Assembly (NCBI GenBank): GCA_031963465.1
Contig: JASSUG010000007.1
Location: 1 to 64,000 of the forward strand
Direction of reading: 5' to 3'
Length of the DNA stretch: 64,000 nucleotides
DNA from: Mycoavidus cysteinexigens_B
GTDB taxonomy: Bacteria; Pseudomonadota; Gammaproteobacteria; Burkholderiales; Burkholderiaceae
Every line of letters starts with the position of its first letter. The first letter of the stretch is position 1. The translations under genes were made by a program, and so were the position numbers. Below are positions 54,334 to 63,160 of this stretch, piece after piece. The notes under the pieces were generated by a model. It made no database searches. It saw nothing but the letters and a program-made list of their open reading frames with translations, and was not told the origin of the DNA.

Positions 54334-54639
54334 ATGATAACTACATTTTTTATGTCTCCACAGAGCATGGCAGAGCATATTGCAAAGTTAGCGCGAGCCA
54401 AAAGACTAGCGTTGAACTTCAGTCAAACGAGCTTGGCAGAACGTTCCGGCGTGAGTTTGGGCGTGCTGAAAAAATTTGAGCGCACAGGAAAAATATCCCT
54501 TGTATCACTCCTTAAACTTGCGGTTATTTTAGATGCGTTTGAAGAATTCAAAGCGCTCTTTAAAGCAGCGGAGCCAGAGAGTTTTGTCTCGATTGATGCG
54601 CTCATGAAAGATAAAACACGGCAAAGAGGGCGACAATGA
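54334..54639 (+). CDS. hipB: HipB-type antitoxin and transcriptional regulator
   Basis: 101 residues; an alternative start at 54352 (MSPQSMAEHIAK) would give 95. A helix-turn-helix of the XRE class spans about 25-65 (NFSQTSLAERSGVSLGVLKKFE). Its stop overlaps the start of hipA as ATGA, so the two are translationally coupled. It should bind and silence HipA and repress the operon. Confidence 0.87.
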   Translation: MITTFFMSPQSMAEHIAKLARAKRLALNFSQTSLAERSGVSLGVLKKFERTGKISLVSLLKLAVILDAFEEFKALFKAAEPESFVSIDALMKDKTRQRGRQ

Positions 54640-55829
54640 ACTTTAAAAATCAATCTGTTGTGCAAGTTTCTTTTATGCGCGAGAAAGAAATGCTCGCGCT
54701 GGGGCAGCTCGCGCTAAAAGATCGAGTCATATTTTTTGAATATCATCCTGATTTTATAAAAACAGGATTAGAGCTCTCCCCTTTTAAACTTCCTCTTAAA
54801 GCCGGCATGACAGCGTGCCGGGATCAAGTTTTTGATGGCTTATTTGGTGTTTTTAATGATAGCTTGCCAGATGGATGGGGGCGCTTGCTGCTTGATCGAA
54901 AGCTAATAAAACTCAGCATCCATCCAGAGCAACTCTCACCTTTAGATCGACTCGCTTATGTCGGCCAATCCGGTATGGGCGCTCTGGTTTACCAGCCGGA
55001 AATAGAAGGTTCAGCCCTTACGCATCAAAAAAATTTAGATGCAATTGCAAGCGAAATAGGCCAGTTTCAAAGCAACGATAATGATCGATTTGTCGATGAA
55101 CTACTTGCAATGAGTGGTTCTTCTGCGGGGGCGCGCCCTAAAATCCTGACACAGATAGATGGAGAAGAATGGATCATTAAGTTTCGCTCTTTATTTGATT
55201 CCAATGATATTGGACCCATCGAATATGCTTATCACCTAATGGCCAAAGAGGCCGGTCTGAACGTCCCCCCCGCCAAACTTTTTGCATCTCGAAAAGGACC
55301 CGGCTATTTCGGTGTACGGCGCTTTGATTGTATCAATGGACAACGCCTACATATGCACACCGTGAGCGGTCTATTTCATAGCGATCACCGTATTCCCAAC
55401 TTAGATTATGAGAATATTATGCAAGCCACGCTTTGGTTAACTAAAAAAATACACGAATGCGAAAAACAGTTTCGAGCGGCTGTCTTTAATGTTTTCGCTT
55501 GCAACCGTGATGATCATGCGAAGAATTTTTCTTTTTTAATGGATAAAAATGGGGTGTGGTCTGTGTCACCTGCTTATGACCTGACTTTTTCGTCCGGCCC
55601 CGCTGGAGAACATTGCACAATGATCATGGGAGAAGGTAAAAAACCAGCCCTGTCCCATCTGTTAAGACTTGCAGAAATAAGCGGCATCAAAAAAACAAAC
55701 GCTTTACAAATAATTGATCAAGTGAAAGCCGCTGTTGCAAAGTGGAAAGAATATGCAAAAGAAGCTGGCGTCAGCGCAACTTCTCTTAAAATGATCCAGA
55801 AAAGACTATTAGATATAACTAGCGTATAG
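54636..55829 (+). CDS. hipA: HipA-type serine/threonine kinase toxin
   Basis: 397 residues. The catalytic motif NRDDHAKN (290-297) and the DLT metal-binding motif (Asp315) are intact, and the HipA N-terminal domain (FDGLFGVFNDSLPDGWG) is present. HipA kinases phosphorylate targets such as glutamyl-tRNA synthetase and cause growth arrest or persistence. gltX is encoded in this same window. The gene ends in the hairpin at 55821-55855. Apparently functional. Confidence 0.9.
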   Translation: MNFKNQSVVQVSFMREKEMLALGQLALKDRVIFFEYHPDFIKTGLELSPFKLPLKAGMTACRDQVFDGLFGVFNDSLPDGWGRLLLDRKLIKLSIHPEQLSPLDRLAYVGQSGMGALVYQPEIEGSALTHQKNLDAIASEIGQFQSNDNDRFVDELLAMSGSSAGARPKILTQIDGEEWIIKFRSLFDSNDIGPIEYAYHLMAKEAGLNVPPAKLFASRKGPGYFGVRRFDCINGQRLHMHTVSGLFHSDHRIPNLDYENIMQATLWLTKKIHECEKQFRAAVFNVFACNRDDHAKNFSFLMDKNGVWSVSPAYDLTFSSGPAGEHCTMIMGEGKKPALSHLLRLAEISGIKKTNALQIIDQVKAAVAKWKEYAKEAGVSATSLKMIQKRLLDITSV

Positions 55830-55855
55830 CTGTGCTTGGCACAACTATACGCTAT
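55821..55855. terminator. Hairpin in the hipA-glnA convergent gap
   Basis: TAGCGTATAG (55821-55830) pairs with CTATACGCTA (55846-55855); inner TGTGC/GCACA extends the stem. It covers the hipA stop codon and may terminate transcription from both sides, although no long T-run follows. Confidence 0.65.
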
Positions 55856-55900
55856 TGCTACACTTTACGACTCAACGCTTACCCGCTTTCTTGGCCCGGT

Positions 55901-57316
55901 TTAGAGCGAATAATACATATCAAACTCAATCGGATGCGTAGTCATTCTGAAACGAGTCAACTCCGCCATTTTTAATTCGATATAGGCATCCAGCATGCTA
56001 TCGGTAAAGACGCCACCACGAGTCAAGAATTCACGATCTTGATCAAGGTGATACAGCGCTTCGTCCAAACTTGCACAAACGGTTGGGATTTTTTTGTCTT
56101 CTTCAGGCGGCAAATCATAGAGATTTTTGTCTGCTGCTTCACCCGGATGAAGCTTGTTTTGCACCCCATCCAAACCTGCCATTAGAAGCGCGGAGAATGC
56201 CAAATACGGATTCGCCATTGGATCTGGGAAGCGCGTCTCAATGCGGCGGCCCTTCGGACTTGAAACATGCGGAATACGAATCGAAGCAGAGCGGTTACGC
56301 GCGGAGTAGGCCAATTTTACCGGCGCCTCAAAACCCGGGACTAAACGCTTGTACGAGTTGGTTGTAGGATTGGTAATCGCATTCAGCGCACGCGCATGTT
56401 TGATAATCCCACCAATATAATACAGCGCAAATTCTGATAGACCCGCATAACCATGGCCAGCAAAGAGGTTTTGGCCGTCTTTCCAGATCGATTGGTGAAC
56501 ATGCATGCCCGAACCATTATCACCGACAATCGGTTTAGGCATAAAGGTGGCTGTTTTGCCATACGTATGGGCAACATTGTGCACTACATATTTTAGGATC
56601 TGAGTCCAATCCGCCCGTTGCACCAAAGTAGAGAACTTGGTGCCGATTTCATTCTGGCCTTCACCCGCTACTTCGTGGTGATGCACTTCAACTGGCACCC
56701 CAAGCTGCTCAAGTAATAGACACATTTCAGAACGCATATCTTGAAACGTATCGACCGGCGCCACGGGAAAATACCCGCCTTTCACATTTGGGCGGTGGCC
56801 GGTGTTGCCATGCTCATATTCTTTACCTGAAGACCACGGCGCTTCTTCCGAATTGACTTTAACAAAGGAGCCCGACATATCCACGCCCCATTGCACCGAA
56901 TCAAAAATAAAGAACTCGGGTTCTGGTCCAAAATAAGCCGTATCGCCTAAGCCTGTACTTTTAAGATAAGCTTGCGCACGTTTAGCCAGCGAACGTGGGT
57001 CACGCTCATAGCCTTTACCGTCAGAAGGCTCAACCACATCGCACACCAACACTAAAGTGGGTTCTTCATAAAAAGGATCAATATAGGCCGTGTTTGGATC
57101 AGGCATCAACAACATATCAGATGCTTCGATACCCTTCCAACCAGCAATTGAAGAGCCGTCAAACGCTTGGCCACTTTCAAATCTATCTGCCTCAAACGCC
57201 GATGTCGGTACTGATAGATGCTGTTCCTTGCCACGCGTATCGGTAAAACGAAAATCGATAAACTTAACGTTTTCTTCGCTGACAAGTTGCATCACATCGG
57301 CTACGGTTTTACTCAT
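55901..57316 (-). CDS. glnA: Glutamine synthetase type I
   Basis: 471 residues; RBS AGGAG 6 nt before the ATG. The active-site sequences DGSSIAGW, VEVHHHEVAGEGQNEIG and NPTTNSYKRLVPG are conserved, and the adenylylation site Tyr400 lies in NLYDLPPEE, so activity should be controlled by GlnE. It makes glutamine from glutamate and ammonia. The gene is divergent from the rhodanese gene. Confidence 0.98.
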   Translation of the reverse strand: MSKTVADVMQLVSEENVKFIDFRFTDTRGKEQHLSVPTSAFEADRFESGQAFDGSSIAGWKGIEASDMLLMPDPNTAYIDPFYEEPTLVLVCDVVEPSDGKGYERDPRSLAKRAQAYLKSTGLGDTAYFGPEPEFFIFDSVQWGVDMSGSFVKVNSEEAPWSSGKEYEHGNTGHRPNVKGGYFPVAPVDTFQDMRSEMCLLLEQLGVPVEVHHHEVAGEGQNEIGTKFSTLVQRADWTQILKYVVHNVAHTYGKTATFMPKPIVGDNGSGMHVHQSIWKDGQNLFAGHGYAGLSEFALYYIGGIIKHARALNAITNPTTNSYKRLVPGFEAPVKLAYSARNRSASIRIPHVSSPKGRRIETRFPDPMANPYLAFSALLMAGLDGVQNKLHPGEAADKNLYDLPPEEDKKIPTVCASLDEALYHLDQDREFLTRGGVFTDSMLDAYIELKMAELTRFRMTTHPIEFDMYYSL

Positions 57317-57332
57317 ACATTACTCCTGCTAA

Positions 57333-57716
57333 ATGGCCCAAATTTAGAATTGACATCTTCCGTCCCCTTACGCAACACCCACTGTCGTTTAACGTAAGAG
57401 AGTCTGGAAATCCTTACAACAAGCAAAACCAGTATGGCCTAACTCACCCCAAGAGGGTTTTGTTGCTAATATTCTGTTGCTCATGGTGTAGAGTGCAGCG
57501 ATCAGATGCTCGCTATTTCGCGTTAAGCGAGCACCAAAATTCGAATGAGCCTTGATCCAGGAGGACTCCATTTAGACCCAATATGCTTGAAATCATTGAA
57601 GAGTATGATTATAAACTGTGGCGTAGAAAAAGCAATAATATCCGGCTCGGAAAATACGCAGCCTGCGTTGAGAGTTGCCTTAAAATAGTGATTTAATCTT
57701 TGTTGACTGAATTTAA
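57333..57716. other. Gap between glnA and the rhodanese gene
   Basis: About 380 bp without a supported gene. It must contain the divergent promoters of both neighbours; I could not identify a convincing sigma54 or sigma70 site. Confidence 0.5.
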
Positions 57717-58181
57717 ATGAGTGCTCTTGAACAGCTTTACACACAGGCCCAACAGCGCTGCCTAGAACGCGAATTGCCTTACGCTGGCGCATTCACCCCT
57801 AACGAGGCCTTTGAGGTACTGCAAAGAGATAGTTCGGCCCGGCTGATTGATGTACGTACACGCGCTGAGCTTGACTGGGTCGGCCGGCCAGCCATCCACT
57901 CTAGCCAATATCTGCATCTTGAATGGATGAACTATCCAAGCGGCGCGCCCAATCTGGCGTTTATCAATCAATTACGAGAAATGGTAACGCTGGAAACGCC
58001 GCTCCTTTTGCTCTGTCGTAGTGCGGGCCGTTCAAAGCTTGCCGCAGCGGCGGCTACTCGAGCTGGGTTTATGCTTGCATTTGATGTCCTTGAAGGCTTT
58101 GAAGGCGATAAGGACAGCGGCGGGCACCGTAACACAATCAATGGTTGGCGTTGGCAAGGTTTGCCATGGTTAGGGGTATGA
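57717..58181 (+). CDS. Rhodanese-like domain protein
   Basis: 154 residues with one rhodanese domain: RLIDVRTRAELDWVG, then the active-site Cys100 in LLLLCRSAGRS. The C-terminal GWRWQGLPW is a feature of the group found next to glnA in Burkholderia. Probably a sulfurtransferase; substrate unknown. No clear RBS is seen before the ATG. Confidence 0.88.
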   Translation: MSALEQLYTQAQQRCLERELPYAGAFTPNEAFEVLQRDSSARLIDVRTRAELDWVGRPAIHSSQYLHLEWMNYPSGAPNLAFINQLREMVTLETPLLLLCRSAGRSKLAAAAATRAGFMLAFDVLEGFEGDKDSGGHRNTINGWRWQGLPWLGV

Positions 58182-58529
58182 AGTTAGCGAAAACAAAAAT
58201 CGCAGGCACCGAGATGCCTCGACTGGCTGTTTACATTAACAATTCCATTTTGTAGAGAGTCCTCCTATACTGCTAGCCAAACCTTCGTAAAGTTCCTTAC
58301 GAGTCGCTTTACCTTCACTAAAGGTTGTCGACGTGATCGCCGCAGCTTTTGCCGAATTTTTGATCGCCTCGCGTTGCCTTGTGCACGTCATCGATTGAGT
58401 ATATGCTGCCAATATGGTTGGTATACTTATTATGTGGAGATTTTTAATGAGACACAGTGGACAGGTCACCCGTCGGCATGAAAAGAGGCCAATCAATTCA
58501 CGCCCTCGGGCAATCAAGGAGGATGCGTG
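58182..58529. other. Gap before the effector-like cluster
   Basis: No supported gene. A minus-strand frame from 58391 to 58236 could encode 51 residues ending GGLSTKWNC but lacks an RBS. The stretch marks the change from core genes to the accessory cluster. Confidence 0.4.
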
Positions 58530-59198
58530 ATGCTCCGTTCTATCTTTAAGCCGGCACAACGGACGGAACCCAAGTCCCAGGTCCAACAGGACAAGACACG
58601 AAGCGCAGGGCAGGAAAAGCGGGCGGTGCCACCGGCTGTCCCCTCCTCATTGTTAGAAAGCATACAGCGGACGGAACCCAAGTCCCAGGTCCAACAGGAC
58701 GAGACACGAAGCGCAGGGCAGGAAAAGCGGGCGGTGCCACCGGCTGTCCCCTCCTCATTGTTAGAAAGCATACAGCGGACGCTCTATCAATCGTTTGTGC
58801 GGGGCGCACATGAGATGTCCAATGCAAGTCTGCCCCGACAGCAACTGGCCCAGTTGAGCGCGTCAGAGAGGCAGAGCAAGGAGTTGGATTTTTTTCCGCA
58901 AGCCGTCGATATGATCAATTGCAATCTTGCCAGTCACGATGATACCAACCTGTCCGAGGTTAAAGGCGCCCAATATGAAGGTTTGATTTCCCAGGTCCAG
59001 CAAGGCGAACGCTCCAATGCGAGCGCTTTTGCCCAGGCCGCGCAGGGCTGGGTAAAGGAATTTATAAATAACCCGTCGGCGCCACCTCTAATCGGTACCG
59101 TGTTTAATACAGGCGGTACATTGAATGCGGGGGCCATCGACCATAGTAGGAGGAAAACCGGCGCTGCGTTGGGCGGGCCGCGAAAACGGGAAACGTGA
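58530..59198 (+). CDS. Effector-like hypothetical protein with internal duplication
   Basis: 222 residues from the ATG at 58530 (AGGAGG 7 nt upstream). The N-terminal part contains two copies of a 36-residue unit (residues about 11-82) that differ in one residue (Lys/Glu). The unit is hydrophilic, rich in Gln, Ser and Pro. After it come a helical region with an ISQVQQGERSNASAFAQAA stretch and a Gly-rich C-terminus. No enzyme motif recognised. It lies at the head of a cluster of effector-like genes but on the opposite strand. Confidence 0.55.
   Translation: MLRSIFKPAQRTEPKSQVQQDKTRSAGQEKRAVPPAVPSSLLESIQRTEPKSQVQQDETRSAGQEKRAVPPAVPSSLLESIQRTLYQSFVRGAHEMSNASLPRQQLAQLSASERQSKELDFFPQAVDMINCNLASHDDTNLSEVKGAQYEGLISQVQQGERSNASAFAQAAQGWVKEFINNPSAPPLIGTVFNTGGTLNAGAIDHSRRKTGAALGGPRKRET
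58561..58776 (+). repeat. 108-bp tandem duplication
   Basis: 58561-58668 and 58669-58776 are identical except for one transition (AAG/GAG) that changes one residue. The length is a multiple of three, so the frame is kept. Very recent by its near identity. Confidence 0.95.
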
Positions 59199-59445
59199 TG
59201 CGGTCAACCCACTGAGCGCGCGAGGGGAGTGACGTCATCCGGCCCGAGCGCGCGGGCAGACGTAAGGGAGAAGGGCCACGGCTCGAGCGTGACTGCCACC
59301 GTCCTCCTTTGTAGCGCAGTCCAAACGTGGACAGGAGTATTTATGATGCATAGATACGATCGTCAGCCTTCTCGGAAAACGCGGCAAGCATTGCGCCGGC
59401 AGGCCAGGAAGTTATCTCCACCATCTCGGCACTCAATTTATGTGC

Positions 59446-60459
59446 TCATACCTCGCTTTCCTGTTTGTCCTGTCTTCTTTTGCGAGTCCTCAGTAGCCTA
59501 TCTTCTTTTCCCTCGCCTTTTCTTTTTTTGATTCGATCTAGGGTAAGGGCCGCAATTTCTCTATTTTGGGTTGAAAAGTTGATTATTTTTTCCATTCTCT
59601 TCCGCATTTCGCTAAGGGTCGTTTCCCCTCCCCCGTACACTCTTTTCAATGCCGCCTTAACACTAGTCAGATGAATTTTGTCTTTGGATAATGCTTCGAA
59701 AGCCTTGGCAGCCGATGCAAACTGCGATTCTATATATTGCTCAAGCTCTGTGCTTTGATCAATGATTTTTTTGCATTTTTCATCCGTCAAACCACTAGTG
59801 GATTTATTTAAGTCATAGAGAAATTTTGCGATAGGAAAAAAATCTATAGTCGGCACATTGGACCCAACTATAGTATCGATCGTACTGCCAATTTGCCATT
59901 CTCCTAAAGCGACCATATCTTTTTCCAACCCCTCCTTTCGATTAGGCGAATATTCGGAAATTTTATTTCTTAAAAAATTTCTTGATGCTTTATTGATTTT
60001 TTTTGTATCGAGCTTGCTTGTTCGAGGATACATCGGGTCGTTTAATTTTGCTTCGTCCATAATCTTCTCGGTAACATAACTTCCGAGTTGAGAGAACAAA
60101 AAACCGCCAAGAGCCCCAATGAATGTTCCGAATCCAGGCGCAATTGCTGTTCCTATGGCAGCACCCGCGGCAGTACCTCCAACATTAGCCCCCAATTTTG
60201 CCCCCTGGGTTACAACTATATTCCCCACATTTTTGAATCCCGCCTTAGCTAAACTAGCATCATCTGAAAGAGCATAAAGTTGGCGATTAAACTGACTGAC
60301 AGCCTCATAAGCGGCCTCCAACCTTGCATGTACATCTGTAATATGCTCCCGTAGTGAACTTCCTTGACCTTTTAGGTCCTTCTCAGATTCTTCGTCTTTA
60401 TTTTTGGCGGAAAGCTTTTTTTGCTGTTTCTCTACTTTCTGACTGGTCAGTCTTAGCAT
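59446..60459 (-). CDS. Effector-like protein with glycine-zipper membrane segment
   Basis: 337 residues. The N-terminus is charged and low-complexity (KKLSAKNKDEESEKD). A central hydrophobic glycine-zipper runs from about 87 to 125 (ANVGGTAAGAAIGTAIAPGF, then FIGALGGFLFSQ), a pattern of pore-forming or membrane-inserting proteins. The C-terminal half is helical and highly charged and ends in a basic tail (RKRRQDKQ). No known family. No Sec signal. Neighbouring genes show the same hydrophilic start and unrelated bodies, suggesting secreted effectors. Confidence 0.55.
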   Translation of the reverse strand: MLRLTSQKVEKQQKKLSAKNKDEESEKDLKGQGSSLREHITDVHARLEAAYEAVSQFNRQLYALSDDASLAKAGFKNVGNIVVTQGAKLGANVGGTAAGAAIGTAIAPGFGTFIGALGGFLFSQLGSYVTEKIMDEAKLNDPMYPRTSKLDTKKINKASRNFLRNKISEYSPNRKEGLEKDMVALGEWQIGSTIDTIVGSNVPTIDFFPIAKFLYDLNKSTSGLTDEKCKKIIDQSTELEQYIESQFASAAKAFEALSKDKIHLTSVKAALKRVYGGGETTLSEMRKRMEKIINFSTQNREIAALTLDRIKKRKGEGKEDRLLRTRKRRQDKQESEV

Positions 60460-60727
60460 GATGGACCTCGTGATGTGTTCTAAATTAAAGTTATAAACGT
60501 ATCGAAATCACCTTCCAAGAAATAAAATTTTAGACGCAGCATGCCCCCCCTTCGTTAGTGGCCAAATAGCACGCCATAAGCCTGCGCAGACTATAGGCGT
60601 ACTGCGCCCTCCTCCCATCGCATTGATATAAAATTCCGAACGTATTCATCGCCTATTACTGAGAAGTCAAACAAACTGGCCGTCAAACAGTCGGACAACC
60701 GTAGCTAACTAAACACAGCAAGTTATG

Positions 60728-61735
60728 TCATAGTTTCGTCACATCTGTGGTCTTATAGGGTTTAATTAACCCCAAGACCGCCTTCGAATGTAATTCACTA
60801 TGAGTCGCGTCCTTAATATGGAGTTGAGTATTGGCCATCTCGGTTTTTATATTCGCTTTATTTACGCCCATTTTCTGAAAAAAGTCCTTCTTACCGGGAG
60901 TGACAAGATCTAAGCCGCCCAGCGGGGCGATATTATCTTTCCCACCCGATATATGAAGGTAGTGCTCTACCTTTTCTTTAAGCTCTTCAGCCGACGGCAA
61001 ATGGTCCCCCCGGATTGGCGTACCTAGGGTGACCAGTTGCTCGAGCTTGCCTTGCATCAGCTTGACAGCTTCAAAAGCCACATTGCCGCCATGGCTATGA
61101 GCAATCACGTTGGTGATGATACCGGCTTGTGTATTTTGATTAATTTTTTGCGCAAGCGTTCGCGCTGCGTCAATGCGAGCACCCCGGTGATTTTTCCCGC
61201 TCCATTGAAAGGCGGTAACATTTCCGCCAAAATTTTTGCGTACTATATCGGCATATTTTCCACTTGGACTAGTCCACCCTACTTCAGCGGCAGTAGCGTT
61301 GAATGTGCCATGCACTAGAATCGTTTCAATTCTATTTTCTGACTGCTCCAATGATGCTATAAAGTTAGAAGCGCGGTTTAAATAAGGCATTTTGTGCAGT
61401 TTATCCCCAAACCCATGAGTCATTTCTTCTTGGGTTTCTTTCGAGACTGCTTGTTTTTTATCTTTGGGAACGCTTTTATCGTGGCCAATTTCCAGGTTGG
61501 TTGCATGAATTTCTTGCGAGCCGCTATTAACGTTTTCCGAAATTTCGCTAGGCAACTTGGGCAGGTTAAAGCTGCCTTTATTGGAGCTTAAGTACCGTCT
61601 TACTAACGAATAAAGCCGATGGGAGTGCCGCCCACTCTTGCCGTGCTGCTCGCTTGCACTCCGCCTCGAGATTGCATTTGCTCGACCAAACTGCTGAGCC
61701 ACCGTAGAATTTTTCCCCACCGTCATATTTTTCAT
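60728..61735 (-). CDS. Alpha/beta hydrolase, effector-like
   Basis: 335 residues. The first 130 are disordered and basic (SRRSASEQHGKSGRHSHR). The hydrolase core follows: oxyanion ILVHGTFNA, nucleophile elbow AHSHGGN (Ser near 213), a candidate acid in SGGKDNIAP and a candidate His in ATHSELHS. It resembles lipase/esterase-type effectors with a non-catalytic N-terminus. Substrate unknown. Located in the minus-strand effector-like run. Confidence 0.7.
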   Translation of the reverse strand: MKNMTVGKNSTVAQQFGRANAISRRSASEQHGKSGRHSHRLYSLVRRYLSSNKGSFNLPKLPSEISENVNSGSQEIHATNLEIGHDKSVPKDKKQAVSKETQEEMTHGFGDKLHKMPYLNRASNFIASLEQSENRIETILVHGTFNATAAEVGWTSPSGKYADIVRKNFGGNVTAFQWSGKNHRGARIDAARTLAQKINQNTQAGIITNVIAHSHGGNVAFEAVKLMQGKLEQLVTLGTPIRGDHLPSAEELKEKVEHYLHISGGKDNIAPLGGLDLVTPGKKDFFQKMGVNKANIKTEMANTQLHIKDATHSELHSKAVLGLIKPYKTTDVTKL

Positions 61736-61839
61736 CCTTATTTAAGTGATTAATGAATCCATTATCCGCTGAGGTGCCAGCATCCTGACGGCATCAAGGG
61801 CCAGACTACCCTCTGAGCCTACTCCTACATCGATTTCAC

Positions 61840-62913
61840 CTACCGCAATGGGGTGTTCGGCAAAGGTTGGAAATTGTCGTTAGGATCTAAAAAATAAGCA
61901 TCGCCGTGGCGATCTACAATGTGGGTCTGGCCATTACTATCTGTAATGCTCATATAGTACTCACCATTTTGATCTTGGAAGTTTGTATTTTTTGCATCGT
62001 GGAATCTATCTATAGCGAATGTATTCCTATTTTGAGCGTCTACAATGTGCACATTAGCATCTATAAGTTCTAGTAAATCCGTTGGATCACCTAGACTTTT
62101 TGTGTAACTAGCAACGGGTGGTAATTTTCTATAAAACCTTAAAGCCTCATCATTTCGACTATAACAATATGCCAATATGATATGTTTTTTCTTACTTTTT
62201 ATATAATCATCAATTTGATTATCTGTCATACAATCCATATCCACAATCCTAATTCGATTAATAAATTCATCAGAATACATGCGCGCATCATTCGCATCAA
62301 CAATATTCCTTAAATTATTAACATTATTCTGACCTTCATTTAAAAAATTTCTTTCAATTAAATGAGGGTCGCGTTGCACTCTATTGCGTCTCACTAGATC
62401 AACCCAATTATCCCCAGCGACTGCGCCATGGGTGCCCGTTAGAATAACGATATCTCTTTTTGTATAACTCTTTCGAGCGTTAAAAGTATCAATAACGGTC
62501 ATTATGTCATTTGCGGTTACCTTTCTATCAGCACCAAAAATATGCTTGTGTTTTGTAAGAAAAGGGAATGGGGCTCGTTGCTTATCGTCGTGCCAAGTCC
62601 CAGGGCTATTTTCGAGTTTTACAGGAACCGAACTGCTTGAAAATCTTTGGGGTCCGCTATGAACTTGACCCTGAGCGTGCTCCTGTCGTCGGCTTGCTGG
62701 TGCTCTTGTAAATGCATCTGAGCCTATTGAATCTAGAAATTTCTCAAGTTCCTCCATTTTAGAATTATTTTCGTAAAGAAATTTCATCATAGCATTGAGC
62801 TCAATCGACTCCGTCTCTGTCAACTGACTACTATCAGACTCTTCAGTAGAGTTTGAAAGAGATTTCTTTCTTATAGAGCTGTCTTTTTTATGATTGTTGT
62901 CTTTACTTAACAT
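61840..62913 (-). CDS. Effector-like hypothetical protein
   Basis: 357 residues, no family recognised. The N-terminus is Ser-, Lys- and Glu-rich (KKSLSNSTEESDSSQ). A central domain contains RDIVILTGTHG, NVNNLRNIVDAND and KKHIILAYCYSRNDEA, an alternation of hydrophobic strands and loops like a nucleotide-binding or hydrolase fold. The C-terminus has repeated short strands with Asp (YYMSITDSNGQTHIVD, AYFLDPND). Same strand and similar spacing as its neighbours. Confidence 0.5.
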   Translation of the reverse strand: MLSKDNNHKKDSSIRKKSLSNSTEESDSSQLTETESIELNAMMKFLYENNSKMEELEKFLDSIGSDAFTRAPASRRQEHAQGQVHSGPQRFSSSSVPVKLENSPGTWHDDKQRAPFPFLTKHKHIFGADRKVTANDIMTVIDTFNARKSYTKRDIVILTGTHGAVAGDNWVDLVRRNRVQRDPHLIERNFLNEGQNNVNNLRNIVDANDARMYSDEFINRIRIVDMDCMTDNQIDDYIKSKKKHIILAYCYSRNDEALRFYRKLPPVASYTKSLGDPTDLLELIDANVHIVDAQNRNTFAIDRFHDAKNTNFQDQNGEYYMSITDSNGQTHIVDRHGDAYFLDPNDNFQPLPNTPLR

Positions 62914-63160
62914 ATACCCTGCCGTTGGCGTAAATTTTCTCCCCTTGGTTCGATTGAATTAACGCCAGTTTTCTAAATGCGGTCAAATCTAACCTTAGCT
63001 TCAAATATACAAAATTTCTGACAGTGCTAAGCATTGATACGAATGAGTGTGCAATTGCATCATGCCTACTGATATTTGCGCACACGCGTTGGCAGTCACG
63101 CAGGACAGTACGTCGCCTGAATCTATTTTTTAATGAATTTAATTTTGGAAGCACGTCAAT

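Noticed and set aside
58236..58391. 51-codon minus-strand ORF ending GGLSTKWNC as a possible peptide precursor
   Set aside because: No RBS, no processing genes nearby and no recognisable leader.
58546..58827. 93-codon minus-strand ORF with repeated sequence
   Set aside because: It is the antisense shadow of the 108-bp duplication; the plus-strand frame has the good RBS.
59229..59531. Plus-strand ORF of 100 codons (or 62 from 59343)
   Set aside because: It runs into the 3' end of the opposite-strand glycine-zipper gene, has odd low-complexity composition and no family.
62903..63154. 83-codon minus-strand ORF between two effector-like genes
   Set aside because: No RBS, no family and overlaps the upstream region of the gene at 61840-62913; could be a decayed gene but is not supported.
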